Shown here: positions 1-8,912 of the stretch, in pieces
How the letters are laid out: each line of letters begins with the position of its first letter
Numbering within the stretch: the stretch's first letter is position 1
Assembly: GCA_903832075.1 (NCBI GenBank)
Contig: CAILAF010000482.1
Coordinates: 1 to 27,236 of the forward strand
Direction: 5' to 3'
DNA: 27,236 nt
From: an uncultured Chitinophagaceae bacterium
GTDB taxonomy: Bacteria; Bacteroidota; Bacteroidia; Chitinophagales; Chitinophagaceae
Made by a program: the position numbers and the translations under genes
The notes under the pieces: generated by a model
What the model was told of the DNA's origin: nothing
The model's database searches: none
The model's input: only the letters and a program-made list of their open reading frames with translations

Positions 1-23
1 GAAGAAGTATTACCTGAAGCCAT
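1..23 (-). CDS. gldL: Probable gldL, first codons only (partial at window edge)
   Basis: An ATG at 21-23 on the minus strand opens a frame reading MASGNTS and continuing off the left edge. It lies 112 bp downstream of the gldK stop on the same strand. In Bacteroidota gldK is normally followed by gldL, which encodes an inner-membrane protein of the type IX secretion motor. The gene name rests on this synteny alone, because seven codons carry no diagnostic motif. The 112 bp between the two genes are very AT-rich and show no further gene. Confidence 0.35.
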
Positions 24-135
24 AGGTTTTGTTTTTATATTTTAAAATTAGGGTTTACAAATTGCATACATAATTCATTCATGATACAATATAAATAAAA
101 TTAATAAAAAAAATAAATCATCAAAAAAATAAATG

Positions 136-1440
136 TTATTTCTTCTTAGAAAATGGAGCCAAATCAATAACAGTTCTGAAACCAATATAAGATCGAGCTG
201 TATCTTGATATTCAAATGTTCTGGTACTTACTTCTAAGTAATACCATACATCTTTCCAACTTCCACCACGCACAACTTTTCTTTTCATTAATGGAGATGC
301 AGTAGAGTCTCTGATAGCATCATACCTAATATCAGGACTCATATCAGACATTACATTATAAGCACCTTCATCAAAAAGAGAGTTAGTCCATTCTGCAACA
401 TTACCGGCCATATTATATAAACCATAATCGTTTGGCCAATATGCATCTACTTTTACAGTATATAAAGCACCATCTTCAACATAATCACCACGCCCGGGCT
501 TAAAGTTTGCTAATAAACAACCTTTCTTATTTCTTGCATAATAGTTACCCCATGGGAACATTGAATTACTAAGACCACCACGTGCAGCATATTCCCATTC
601 TGCTTCACTTGGCAATCTGAAATCACTTTCAATTGCCATTTGATTTTTATCTAAGAAACTATTTTGTTTATGTGTACGCCAATTACAAAAAGCAACTGCC
701 TGTTTCCAAGTTACACCAACAACCGGATAATTTCCGTAAGCAGGATGAGAAAAATATTTTTTTGTCATTGGATCATTGTATGAATAAGAGAAATCTCTTT
801 TCCAAACCAATGTATCAGGATAAATTTTTTGGGAATAAGTTACTATGAATTTGCTTCTTGGCAAATTAGCATTTTCTCTTTTCGCAGCCTCATCGAAATC
901 TATATACTTAACCAAGTATTGTAAACTATCAGGATTTATTTCAAGCTTAGTTGACCATTTATTATCTGGCGCAAGAGTTAATCTTGCTTCACCAAATCCT
1001 TCATTGATTTTTTTAGCATTTTTAACATCACTATATGTTTTGCTTATACTATTCCAATCAATTGTACTATCTTTTGCTAATAGTTTTATACTTGTTTGTT
1101 TTGTGGCTAATAAAGAATCTCTTACCCACCACACAAATGCTCTGTAATCATTATTAGTTATTTCAGTAGCATCCATCCAAAATCCAGGAATGGATACTTG
1201 TCTGTTACGAGAGGAATAATTGAAATTAATATCTTCATCACTTGGTCCAATGTGAAAAGTTCCGGGCGGAATGAACACCATACCTAATGGTTTAGACATG
1301 CCCTTTTTAGAACTTGGCACTGCCCCATGCAATTGACCATCATCAAGAGTTTTACCTTTACCCTTGCCCCCTTTACTTAAACATGCAGTTGATCCTATGA
1401 TGATCACTGATAATAAAAACAAATTTAGTTGGCTCTTCAT
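136..1440 (-). CDS. gldK: Type IX secretion / gliding lipoprotein GldK (PorK-like)
   Basis: This is an outer-membrane lipoprotein with a formylglycine-generating-enzyme-like (SUMF1) fold. In the family, GldK/PorK forms the periplasmic ring of the type IX secretion system with GldN/PorN. The ATG at 1440 gives a 434-residue protein with a lipoprotein signal and lipobox ending at Cys20 (IIGSTAC). An in-frame TTG at 1467 lies inside a promoter -7 match and was rejected as the start. SUMF1 landmarks appear in order: GMVFIPPGTFHIGP near residue 55, FWMDATEITNNDYRAF, RLPSEAEWEYAARGG, NMAGNVAEW, VVRGGSW and the terminal IGFRTV. GldJ has the same fold, but the length and the following gldL-like start favour GldK. 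Confidence in the family is high and in K rather than J moderate to high. Confidence 0.85.
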   Translation of the reverse strand: MKSQLNLFLLSVIIIGSTACLSKGGKGKGKTLDDGQLHGAVPSSKKGMSKPLGMVFIPPGTFHIGPSDEDINFNYSSRNRQVSIPGFWMDATEITNNDYRAFVWWVRDSLLATKQTSIKLLAKDSTIDWNSISKTYSDVKNAKKINEGFGEARLTLAPDNKWSTKLEINPDSLQYLVKYIDFDEAAKRENANLPRSKFIVTYSQKIYPDTLVWKRDFSYSYNDPMTKKYFSHPAYGNYPVVGVTWKQAVAFCNWRTHKQNSFLDKNQMAIESDFRLPSEAEWEYAARGGLSNSMFPWGNYYARNKKGCLLANFKPGRGDYVEDGALYTVKVDAYWPNDYGLYNMAGNVAEWTNSLFDEGAYNVMSDMSPDIRYDAIRDSTASPLMKRKVVRGGSWKDVWYYLEVSTRTFEYQDTARSYIGFRTVIDLAPFSKKK

Positions 1441-1464
1441 CGTATTAACAATTACAGATATAGA

Positions 1465-1472
1465 CAAATATA
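1465..1472 (-). promoter_or_regulatory. Promoter -7 element for gldK
   Basis: On the minus strand this reads TATATTTG, an exact match to the Bacteroidota -7 consensus TAnnTTTG, 24 bp before the chosen ATG at 1440. A TTGG about 20 bp further upstream could serve as the -33 element. The position implies a short leader and helps to exclude the TTG start at 1467. Confidence 0.55.
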
Positions 1473-1618
1473 GTATTTAAATTGGCAGTTAACCAACTCA
1501 AAAGTTAATAAAATATGTGTTTCACAAAGGGTAAATACTAAACGATACGCAAAAAATTAAAATGTTGCTTGGGGGCTTTTTGATACATTCGCTGCTTTAA
1601 TCAATGCAAATTACATAA

Positions 1619-3667
1619 TCAGCTGTTACATAATTGCAAAAATTTTCCAATTTCATACACTGGTCGAGAACAAATATAGTTTTTACAAAGATAAAATCCT
1701 ACAATTTCTTCATTAAATTTCCCTTTAATCATAGGAAAATCTGAATTTTTAACATTTGATGATTGAATAACCTTATTGGGCAGATAATTTTGAAGTATAA
1801 TAGAAAGATATTTTTCTGCACCTGTTCCAACAATAGCTATCTCCTTAAAGCCATAAAAAAAAATTTGAATAACCGATGCCCAACATCCAAATGAAGTAGG
1901 ATATTGAATAATTATTTTACTTAAAGATCTAATTATTTTTTCAGCATGATTGTGCCAATTGGTATTATCAAATACAATTGAAAGATAATATAAATTTAAT
2001 ACCATCACTGCGTTTCCGGAAGGTGTTGCTCCATCATAAACTTCCCTTTTTCTTACAATAATATCCTGCTGATTTTTATGAGTATAAAAAAAATATCCTG
2101 TTGCAGATTCACAGAAATTTTTAATTACAAATTCTGTTAGCGTTTTTGCTTTTAATAAATAATTACTATCACCGGTTATTTCTTGCAAATGAATATTTGC
2201 CTGAATTAGATTAGCATAATCATCTAAAAAAGCATCAATTTTAGCAACACCATTTTTATATGTATGCAGAAAAGATTCATCGTTGCTATGTTGCATATTT
2301 TTTTCTATAAAAAGCATATTGCAAATAGCAAGTTCTTTATACTCCTCAATACCCAATGCTGCATAAGCCTTGCTACAAGCGATATTCATTAATGCATTCC
2401 ATCCTAATAAAATTTTATCGTCCAATTGTGGACGAATTTTTTCTGCTCGCTTATTTAACAATATTTCTTTCCAATCCTTAATACTCGATTTCAATTTTTC
2501 AATATCAATATTTTTATCTTTTGCAAATAATTCTATTGAAACTGGTAACCATAAAATGTTTGTATGCTCCCAATTCACATTCTCTTTTACATCAAACAAT
2601 TCACAAAATAAATTTGAATCCCCCTTCAAAATTTCTTCTATTTCTTTTTTACTCCATGTATAAAATTTCCCTTCTACACCTTCGCTATCTGCATCCAAGG
2701 CACTATAAAATCCTCCATCCTTACTCAACATTTCTCGTTGAACAAATTGCATGGTATGCTGAATAATTTCTGCATATTTTTCTTTTCGTGTAAGTTGATA
2801 CGCTTCACACAAAACGCTTATCAATAAAGCATTATCGTATAGCATTTTTTCGAAGTGTGGTGCAAACCATTTTTTATCAGTACTATATCTGGCAAATCCT
2901 CCACCAATCTGATCATATATACCTCCAGCTATCATTTTATCTAAACTTAATATTGCTTGTTGCAATGCATTTTCATCTTTAGTAAAATAATAATGCCTTA
3001 ACAAAAATTGAATTGAAAAAGTTTGTGGAAACTTTGGCGCATTGCCAAATCCTCCCCATTCTTTATCGGCTTGTTGTAAAATATTACTTGCTATCTCAGC
3101 TAATTTTTCTTTCGAAAACACCACCTCAGCTTGTGTTTCATTAGATCTTTCAATTCCAAAAGAATTAGAACTGATTAAATGATCGGTTAAGTTTTCAGCT
3201 TGTAATTCAATTTCATTTTTTCTTTCATGATACGCTTTGTGAACTGCAATAATTGTATCCTTCCAACTCATTCTGTTATGTGATGCAACCGGGGGGAAAT
3301 AGGTACCGCCATAAAATGGCTTTCCATTTGGTGTTAAAAAAACATTCAATGGCCAACCGCCACTACCACTCATTGCTTGCACTGCATCCATATAAATATG
3401 ATCTAAATCCGGTCTTTCTTCCCTATCAATTTTTATATTGATAAAAAATTCATTCATCAATTTTGCTGTTTCAACATCTTCAAAACTTTCTCTTTCCATT
3501 ACATGACACCAATGACACGCAGCATAACCTATGCTTACTAAAATTGGCTTGTTTTGTTCTTTTGCTTTTTGCAAAGCATCATCGCACCAAGAGTACCAAT
3601 CAACCGGATTGTGTGCATGTTGAAGCAAATAAATACTTGTTTCGTTAATGAGATGATTGGTGTGCAT
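1619..3667 (-). CDS. DUF255 thioredoxin-domain protein (YyaL/SSP411-like)
   Basis: This is a 682-residue protein of the DUF255 / spermatogenesis-associated-20 family: an N-terminal thioredoxin-like domain followed by an alpha/alpha-toroid similar to glycan-processing enzymes. The family signature is clear: an N-terminus reading NETSIYLLQHAHNPVDWY, then a CHWC motif at residues 51-54 followed by HVMERESFED. GGWPLNVFLTPNGKPFYGGT follows near residue 103. The toroid part carries GGIYDQIGGGFARYSTD and PHFEKMLYDNALL. The length matches full family members. The cellular function of the family is not settled; a redox or sugar-related role is only inferred from the fold. No cognate partner is evident beside it. 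It lies between gldK and hemD on the same strand, separated from hemD by a strong terminator. Confidence 0.88.
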   Translation of the reverse strand: MHTNHLINETSIYLLQHAHNPVDWYSWCDDALQKAKEQNKPILVSIGYAACHWCHVMERESFEDVETAKLMNEFFINIKIDREERPDLDHIYMDAVQAMSGSGGWPLNVFLTPNGKPFYGGTYFPPVASHNRMSWKDTIIAVHKAYHERKNEIELQAENLTDHLISSNSFGIERSNETQAEVVFSKEKLAEIASNILQQADKEWGGFGNAPKFPQTFSIQFLLRHYYFTKDENALQQAILSLDKMIAGGIYDQIGGGFARYSTDKKWFAPHFEKMLYDNALLISVLCEAYQLTRKEKYAEIIQHTMQFVQREMLSKDGGFYSALDADSEGVEGKFYTWSKKEIEEILKGDSNLFCELFDVKENVNWEHTNILWLPVSIELFAKDKNIDIEKLKSSIKDWKEILLNKRAEKIRPQLDDKILLGWNALMNIACSKAYAALGIEEYKELAICNMLFIEKNMQHSNDESFLHTYKNGVAKIDAFLDDYANLIQANIHLQEITGDSNYLLKAKTLTEFVIKNFCESATGYFFYTHKNQQDIIVRKREVYDGATPSGNAVMVLNLYYLSIVFDNTNWHNHAEKIIRSLSKIIIQYPTSFGCWASVIQIFFYGFKEIAIVGTGAEKYLSIILQNYLPNKVIQSSNVKNSDFPMIKGKFNEEIVGFYLCKNYICSRPVYEIGKFLQLCNS

Positions 3668-3696
3668 GATAAAAATTCTATTGCAAGTTATCTTAT

Positions 3697-3736
3697 AATA
3701 AAAAAGTCCTTCAAATATTTGAAGGACTTTTTTATT
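3697..3736 (-). terminator. Rho-independent terminator after hemD (40-bp perfect palindrome)
   Basis: The sequence is a perfect 40-bp palindrome centred between 3716 and 3717, with the core AAGTCCTTCAAATATTTGAA and flanking A and T runs. It lies 12 bp past the hemD stop on the minus strand, so it most likely ends the DUF4271-hemD transcript. Its symmetry would allow function in either direction. It also sits about 30 bp upstream of the DUF255 gene start. Confidence 0.8.
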
Positions 3737-3748
3737 GAAAAACGGAAA

Positions 3749-4543
3749 TTATTTTTTTGCTGAAGCCGATAAAAATTTATCAATCGCTGAGACCATACTT
3801 GGAGCTTGAGGCACCGGTGCTTTAATCTCTAATTTAAATCCTGCGTCCTCAAGTGCTTTCACCGTATTACAACCAAATGCTCCTACCAATGTGCCATTTT
3901 GTTTGAACTTTGGAAAATTATCAAATAAACTTTTTACACCACTCGGAGTAAAAAAACAAATCAAATCATATTTATCTTTCTTTAAAACATCTTTAATATC
4001 ATTGCTGATGGTACGATACATGAATGCTAGATGAAGTATACATTTATTGTTCTTTAACCAATTTACAATTTCATTGTCTTGTTGATGTTCACTACATACA
4101 TACAAGAATTTTTCATTCTCTTTATGTTTGTCAATCACATCAAACATACTTTTATTGGTACCATCAGCTCCATAAAAAACTTTCCGCTTTCTGTATAAAA
4201 TAAATTTTTGCAAATACAATGCAACAGCTTCTGTAATACAGAAATATTTAGTATCCTGACTAATAGTAGTTTTCATTTCTTCACACAAACGAAAGAAATG
4301 ATCAATGGCATTACGACTCGTAAAAACAACTGCTGAATATTGAGAAATATCAATCTTCTGTTTACGAAATTCTTTTGCTAAAATTGGTTCTAACTTGATG
4401 AAAGGATGGAAAATTAACTCAACACTATATTTACGCTCAAGCTCGAAATAAGGAGATTTATCACTTTCGGGCTTAGGCTGAGATATTAAAATTCTTTTGG
4501 CTGGTTTATCAGCGTTAGAGTTTTTAGTTCCGATTTTTACCAT
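3749..4543 (-). CDS. hemD: Uroporphyrinogen-III synthase
   Basis: The protein is HEM4-family uroporphyrinogen-III synthase, the cytoplasmic enzyme that cyclises hydroxymethylbilane with D-ring inversion in tetrapyrrole synthesis. The family is weakly conserved, but landmarks are present: ILISQPKPE near the N-terminus, AVVFTSRNAIDHFF, KYFCITEAVALYL, FLYVCSEH, a YRT strand end, DLICFFTPSGVKSLFDNF, VGAFGCNTVKALEDAGF and a terminal segment on APVPQAPSMVSAIDKFL. The ATG at 4543 gives 264 residues; an in-frame TTG at 4567 is possible but less likely. The gene follows DUF4271 closely on the same strand, a pairing seen across Bacteroidota. The transcript probably ends at the palindromic terminator just downstream. 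Confidence 0.85.
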   Translation of the reverse strand: MVKIGTKNSNADKPAKRILISQPKPESDKSPYFELERKYSVELIFHPFIKLEPILAKEFRKQKIDISQYSAVVFTSRNAIDHFFRLCEEMKTTISQDTKYFCITEAVALYLQKFILYRKRKVFYGADGTNKSMFDVIDKHKENEKFLYVCSEHQQDNEIVNWLKNNKCILHLAFMYRTISNDIKDVLKKDKYDLICFFTPSGVKSLFDNFPKFKQNGTLVGAFGCNTVKALEDAGFKLEIKAPVPQAPSMVSAIDKFLSASAKK

Positions 4544-4569
4544 GCTTGTTGAACTAATATTATTCAAAA

Positions 4570-5604
4570 TTAAATACTCTTGCCGAAATAATTAATAAGG
4601 GCTTTCCAAATTAACAGTACAGGCAAAATTTCTACAGCGCAAAGGTAAAGGAAAAAATGTAAGGCATTGACTTGCAAATCTTTCTTAATGGTTATCCAGC
4701 TAATCAAGTACCTATAAATTAACAAAGTAATTACGATTACAAAAGCAATGGTAACGGCAACTTCGGTGATATATGACGCTGAAAAAGCTTGAACAAGAAT
4801 AAATGGAATTAAAATAATTGCAATCATTTTATTCACTAAAAAAACAACAAAAGTGTAAGTGCTTGCAGCCTCTTTCATATTAAATACCCAACCAGTAAAA
4901 ACCAAAAAGCCATATTTGCCAAGATAAATAATCGCAAATATCAGATTGCTGATTAACAAAATTTTCCAGAATGATATATTATTAATACCATTTGAACTTT
5001 CAATCAAAGCAACATAAAGACTTGCACTTATAATAAAAAGAAAATTCATTAATAAAGAAGGTAAATTACCTAATAACAATTGATCTCTGGTTTGCTTTTG
5101 TCGGAATGAGGGCTGGAAAAATAATTGAAATATATTTTGAAAATATTTCGGAAAAGCAATTTTTATTAACCCTACCAAAAATAGAATGCCCGCTAATAAA
5201 TAAAATAATTCATCTTTTGATTTAGGCACTCTTTCAGGCTCTATCATAAAGAATAAAGATTTATTAAAAGGAAAGTATGATTGCGGCATAATAGAATAAT
5301 ACGTTGTGCTATCTGTTTTCCTTAATTCCATCAACGCCAGATTGGCTTTTGCTATTGAATCATTTCTCAACGAATCAATAAAAGCAATAGATTTTGCAAT
5401 TGAATCTTTAATAAAAGCAGAATCAATGATTACTTTAACAACCGAATCTTTTTTAGGAGAAATTATTTTCTTTACAGAATCAATCTTTGGTTTACTAATA
5501 ACAGCTTTTGTTGTTTCAGGATTAATTTTAATGGAAGAATCTTGCTGCGCTTGCAATGCACACACATTCAGAAGAAATAAAAAAGTAAAGTAAAAATTTT
5601 TCAA
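4570..5604 (-). CDS. DUF4271 integral membrane protein with TTG start
   Basis: This membrane protein of the Bacteroidota-specific DUF4271 family has no established biochemical function. From the TTG at 5604 it starts MKNFYFTFLFLLNVCALQAQ, a good signal peptide. A periplasmic region of about 80 residues follows, rich in repeated DSI/DSA/KDS units and reading like a charged linker. A C-terminal domain with about six hydrophobic helices then begins near residue 130. There is no in-frame ATG: a TAG lies at 5632-5634, and the only candidates are TTG codons at 5622, 5619 and 5604. A promoter match at 5620-5652 places the transcript start downstream of 5622, which supports 5604. It is probably co-transcribed with hemD, which begins 26 bp after its stop. 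Confidence 0.8.
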   Translation of the reverse strand: MKNFYFTFLFLLNVCALQAQQDSSIKINPETTKAVISKPKIDSVKKIISPKKDSVVKVIIDSAFIKDSIAKSIAFIDSLRNDSIAKANLALMELRKTDSTTYYSIMPQSYFPFNKSLFFMIEPERVPKSKDELFYLLAGILFLVGLIKIAFPKYFQNIFQLFFQPSFRQKQTRDQLLLGNLPSLLMNFLFIISASLYVALIESSNGINNISFWKILLISNLIFAIIYLGKYGFLVFTGWVFNMKEAASTYTFVVFLVNKMIAIILIPFILVQAFSASYITEVAVTIAFVIVITLLIYRYLISWITIKKDLQVNALHFFLYLCAVEILPVLLIWKALINYFGKSI

Positions 5605-5619
5605 ACCAACTATTTGCAA

Positions 5620-5652
5620 CAAAAATAATGGCTATCTGCACATTATACAAAA
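5620..5652 (-). promoter_or_regulatory. Promoter for DUF4271-hemD
   Basis: On the minus strand, TTTTG at 5648-5652 (-33) is followed after 20 bp by TATTTTTG at 5620-5627 (-7, matching TAnnTTTG). Transcription would begin near 5612-5616, leaving a leader of about 10 nt before the TTG start at 5604. It is divergent from the hemW promoter, with the two -7 elements about 50 bp apart. Confidence 0.55.
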
Positions 5653-5670
5653 CCAAGTGAACGATACTTG

Positions 5671-5678
5671 TACTTTTG
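5671..5678 (+). promoter_or_regulatory. Promoter -7 element for hemW
   Basis: TACTTTTG matches TAnnTTTG exactly and lies 18 bp before the ATG at 5697. No convincing -33 TTG is visible at the expected distance. The TTG inside this element is the reason the longer reading frame starting at 5676 was not used. Confidence 0.5.
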
Positions 5679-5696
5679 CATCATTCATCTAATACC

Positions 5697-6818
5697 ATGG
5701 CAGGAATTTATATTCATATCCCTTTTTGCAAACAAGCTTGTCATTATTGCAATTTTCATTTTTCTACTTCCAAAAAATTAATGCCTCAAATGGTCAATGC
5801 CATTGTTAAAGAAGCAAATCTGCAAAAGAACTATTTGAATGAACCTGTTAAAACAATTTATTTCGGCGGTGGAACTCCATCATTATTAACGATTGAAGAA
5901 TTACAATTTACGATTGAAGAATTAAAAAAAATATTTATTGTTGATGATATCGCCGAAATAACATTAGAAGCTAATCCGGATGATATTGATGAAGAAAAAT
6001 TAATTGAATGGAAAACTATTGGCATTAATCGTTTGAGTATTGGCATACAATCTTTTAATAATGATGATTTAAAATGGATGAACCGAGTTCATACCGCCGA
6101 ACATGCCATTCAATGTTTACAATTAGCAACAAAACATTTTGATAATATCAGCATTGATTTAATTTATGGTTCACCAACTTTAACCGATGAACAATGGAAA
6201 AAAAATGTTCAAACTGCTTTATCATTTAATATTCCGCATCTTTCGTGTTATGCATTAACCGTTGAAACAAAAACAGCATTGAACAGATTAATCAATCAAA
6301 ATAAAAAAGAAAATATTGATGCCGATAAACAAGCCAAACATTTTGAATTATTAATGCAATGGTTGAATGATGCCGGTTACGAACATTACGAAATTTCAAA
6401 TTTTGCAAAAACAAATTTCCGAAGCAAGCATAACAGCAGTTACTGGAAAGGCTTTCCCTACTTAGGTTTGGGACCATCGGCACATTCGTTTAACGGAATA
6501 TCTCGTCAATGGAATATTGCCAACAATGCATTGTACATAAAAAGTATTGAACAAAATATTATTCCTTCAGAAATTGAAATATTAACGCCTACACACCAAT
6601 TGAATGAATATATCATGATTAGTTTAAGAACAATGGAAGGAATTAATTTTTTAGATGATAAATGGAAGATGATAGATGAAAAAATAAAAAATAAAATTAT
6701 TTTATCAGCCAAAAAATGGGAAGCACTTGGAAATATTTCTATCAATGAAAATTCAATTCGCTTAACTAATAAAGGTAAATTTTTAGCCGATGGAATTGCT
6801 GCTGATTTATTTCAATAA
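5697..6818 (+). CDS. hemW: Radical SAM heme chaperone HemW
   Basis: This is a 373-residue HemW protein (coproporphyrinogen oxidase-like, formerly called HemN2), a radical SAM protein thought to bind and deliver heme. The N-terminus reads MAGIYIHIPFCKQACHYCNF, and the three cysteines C11, C15 and C18 form the CxxxCxxC cluster motif. True HemN has a fourth cysteine (CxxCxC), where HemW has Phe after C18+N, as here. GGGTPSLL (SAM contact) and LEANPDD follow, then NRLSIGIQSFN, and YEISNFAK and GLGPSAHSF in the C-terminal half. The ATG at 5697 was chosen over a TTG at 5676 because the family starts directly with the strand before the cysteine motif. It is divergent from DUF4271-hemD and convergent with gpsA, with only 19 bp between the two stops and no obvious terminator. 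Confidence 0.9.
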   Translation: MAGIYIHIPFCKQACHYCNFHFSTSKKLMPQMVNAIVKEANLQKNYLNEPVKTIYFGGGTPSLLTIEELQFTIEELKKIFIVDDIAEITLEANPDDIDEEKLIEWKTIGINRLSIGIQSFNNDDLKWMNRVHTAEHAIQCLQLATKHFDNISIDLIYGSPTLTDEQWKKNVQTALSFNIPHLSCYALTVETKTALNRLINQNKKENIDADKQAKHFELLMQWLNDAGYEHYEISNFAKTNFRSKHNSSYWKGFPYLGLGPSAHSFNGISRQWNIANNALYIKSIEQNIIPSEIEILTPTHQLNEYIMISLRTMEGINFLDDKWKMIDEKIKNKIILSAKKWEALGNISINENSIRLTNKGKFLADGIAADLFQ

Positions 6819-6837
6819 TTTATTTTCTACAAAAAAA

Positions 6838-7848
6838 TTACAATAATAAAGTTTCTATTTTTTTAAACCCTTCGGCAGCAGATAAATGTTCCCATAAAAT
6901 TTCATACACTGTATCTGCAATAGGAATATGCGCTTTTATAATTTCGTTCACTTTATGAATACACTTGCTGGCATTATATCCTTCGGCAACCATATTCATT
7001 TCTAATTGCGCGGTTTTAACATTGTATCCTTTACCAATCATGTTACCGAAAGTTCTGTTACGACTATACAACGAATAACAAGTCACCAACAAATCACCCA
7101 AATAAACCGATGCCGCATAATTAATAATTTTTTGTTCTTCTTCACTTTCATTATCCCAAACTAATTTTTTTAAAAACACCACCATTTCATCGGCAGCATT
7201 GGCAATATAAACGCTTAAAAAATTATCACCGTACTCCAATCCGTGTGCAACACCTGCGCCTAATGCGTAAATATTTTTTAAGATGGCAGCATATTGAACA
7301 CCCAAAATATCATGATTAACTTTGGTATTGATATAATTGGTTTTAAAATGCGCAGAAATAGATGCAGCAATTGTTTCATCAATTCCGGAAAAAGTTAGAT
7401 ACGATAATTTTTCAGACGCAACTTCTTCGGCATGACATGGTCCTAATACCGAAAAATAATTTTCTAAAGAAAAATCAAATCTTTCTTTTAAATAATCATT
7501 CAGCAATTGATTGGTAGATGGAAGAATCCCTTTTATGGCCGAAATAATTTTTTTCCCTTTCAACGCATCATTACTTAAATTTTTCAAAGCCTCTTCGGCA
7601 TAAGCCGATGGAATAGCAATTATAAGCACATCACTTTTTGTAACCACTTCATTAATATCATTACTTAAATGCAATTGCGAATCATTAAAATAAACGGAAC
7701 TTAAATAATGCGGATTATGTTTACGTTGTTGAATATGCTGAATAGTATTCACATTGCGTATCCACCAATTAATAGTATTGCCGTTATCAGTTAAAATTTT
7801 TGCCAATGCTGTTGCCCAACTGCCGCTTCCAATAATTCCGAACTTCAT
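6838..7848 (-). CDS. gpsA: Glycerol-3-phosphate dehydrogenase [NAD(P)+]
   Basis: GpsA is the cytosolic enzyme that reduces dihydroxyacetone phosphate to sn-glycerol-3-phosphate for phospholipid synthesis. The 336-residue protein begins MKFGIIGSGSWATALAKIL, the Rossmann GxGxWxxAxA motif of the family. DVLIIAIPSAYAEEAL follows near residue 75, then ISAIKGI and LGPCHAEEVA. The catalytic-domain lysine is in GVQYAAILKNIYALGAGVA, followed by RNRTFGNMIGKGYN and AEGYNASKCI. Length is normal. Upstream, TATCTTTA with a TTTG 18 bp further out is a partial promoter match. No operon partner is present: the gene is convergent with hemW and divergent from the ABC importer. Confidence 0.93.
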   Translation of the reverse strand: MKFGIIGSGSWATALAKILTDNGNTINWWIRNVNTIQHIQQRKHNPHYLSSVYFNDSQLHLSNDINEVVTKSDVLIIAIPSAYAEEALKNLSNDALKGKKIISAIKGILPSTNQLLNDYLKERFDFSLENYFSVLGPCHAEEVASEKLSYLTFSGIDETIAASISAHFKTNYINTKVNHDILGVQYAAILKNIYALGAGVAHGLEYGDNFLSVYIANAADEMVVFLKKLVWDNESEEEQKIINYAASVYLGDLLVTCYSLYSRNRTFGNMIGKGYNVKTAQLEMNMVAEGYNASKCIHKVNEIIKAHIPIADTVYEILWEHLSAAEGFKKIETLLL

Positions 7849-7908
7849 AACATTTAGTTTTCGAAATAAAGATACCGTAATTAATAAATAAGCAAACTGT
7901 TTTAATGA

Positions 7909-7916
7909 TAAATTTG
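7909..7916 (+). promoter_or_regulatory. Promoter -7 element for the ABC importer operon
   Basis: TAAATTTG matches TAnnTTTG and lies 28 bp before the ATG at 7945. A clear -33 element is not visible. A nearer ATG at 7928 is out of frame and opens only a 14-codon frame. Confidence 0.45.
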
Positions 7917-7944
7917 ATTACACTAAAATGAAAAAATATTTATT

Positions 7945-8910
7945 ATGCTTAAAAAATATGTTGGATTTATGATCATGATTTTTATTTTTTTTGGTTGCAC
8001 CAACAATAATAAAAATATTACTACCATTGGTTTTGTTGATGCATTTGAAGATAATACCATTGAACAAGCCAAGACCGGCTTTTTAGATGCATTGAAAAAA
8101 AATGGTTTTAGTAAAGATCAAAAAACATTGAATGTTATTTATAGAAATGCACAAGGAAATATTCCAACACTAACACAAATTGTAAAATATTTTATTGCGC
8201 AAAATGTAAAATTGATTGCAACCAATCCTTCGTTGTCCACTATTACAGCAATTCAAAACACAAAAAGTATTCCTGTGTTTATGATGGTTTCACCAACGCC
8301 GACATTAATGAAAGTGATTGATGACAAAGGCAATGCACCAAAAAATTTATTCGGTGTGAGTGAAGAATTAAATTATATTGACACCTCTTTTTCTTTAATT
8401 CCAAAAATGATAAAACCAAAATCTGCACAATTAAAAGTTGGAATGATTTACAATCAATCCGAACCACAATCTGTTGATGCATTGAACAGAATAAAATTAT
8501 TAGCAACACAATTAAATATTAATTTAGTTTTTCTACCGGTAAATAATTCTGCCGATGTTCAATTGGTTACGCAATCATTGCTGACAAAAAACATTGATGC
8601 ATTTTTTGCAAATCCGGATAATACTGTTTTTGCATCTTTCGAAACAATTATTAAATCTTGTAACAATGCTAAAGTGCCTGTCTTCACAAGCGAAGCAGGA
8701 TTGGTTGCAAGAGGTGCTGTTGCTGCTTATGGTGCCGATATGTATCAATGGGGTTATCAAAGTGGAGAACAAGCTGCACAATTTTTAAAAACAAACAGCA
8801 CAGAAACTATTCATTGGGAAATGGTAAAAATTCGTAAGCGTGTTTTTAATGCAAAAGTTGCTCAACAATTTAATATTATTGTACCGCAAGGTTTTGAAGA
8901 AATAAAATAA
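7945..8910 (+). CDS. ABC importer substrate-binding lipoprotein (TrpX-type)
   Basis: This 321-residue lipoprotein has a signal ending at Cys18 (IFIFFGC). The body matches the ABC_sub_bind family (periplasmic-binding fold type I), which includes TrpX-like tryptophan/tyrosine binding proteins: GFVDAFEDNTIEQAKTGF, an N-lobe with LIATNPSLSTITAIQ, then VGMIYNQSEPQS starting the second lobe, DAFFANPDN, VPVFTSEAGLVARGAVAAYG and GYQSGEQAAQFL. Permease and ATPase genes of the matching importer type follow, with 2 bp to the permease start. The substrate is not readable from sequence; aromatic amino acids are the best guess from family knowledge. Being a lipoprotein in a Gram-negative cell, it is presumably anchored facing the periplasm. 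Confidence 0.82.
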   Translation: MLKKYVGFMIMIFIFFGCTNNNKNITTIGFVDAFEDNTIEQAKTGFLDALKKNGFSKDQKTLNVIYRNAQGNIPTLTQIVKYFIAQNVKLIATNPSLSTITAIQNTKSIPVFMMVSPTPTLMKVIDDKGNAPKNLFGVSEELNYIDTSFSLIPKMIKPKSAQLKVGMIYNQSEPQSVDALNRIKLLATQLNINLVFLPVNNSADVQLVTQSLLTKNIDAFFANPDNTVFASFETIIKSCNNAKVPVFTSEAGLVARGAVAAYGADMYQWGYQSGEQAAQFLKTNSTETIHWEMVKIRKRVFNAKVAQQFNIIVPQGFEEIK

Positions 8911-8912
8911 TC

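Noticed and set aside
5676..5697. Longer HemW start at a TTG adding seven residues
   Set aside because: The TTG lies within the TAnnTTTG promoter element, and HemW family members begin right before the cysteine motif, at the ATG 5697.
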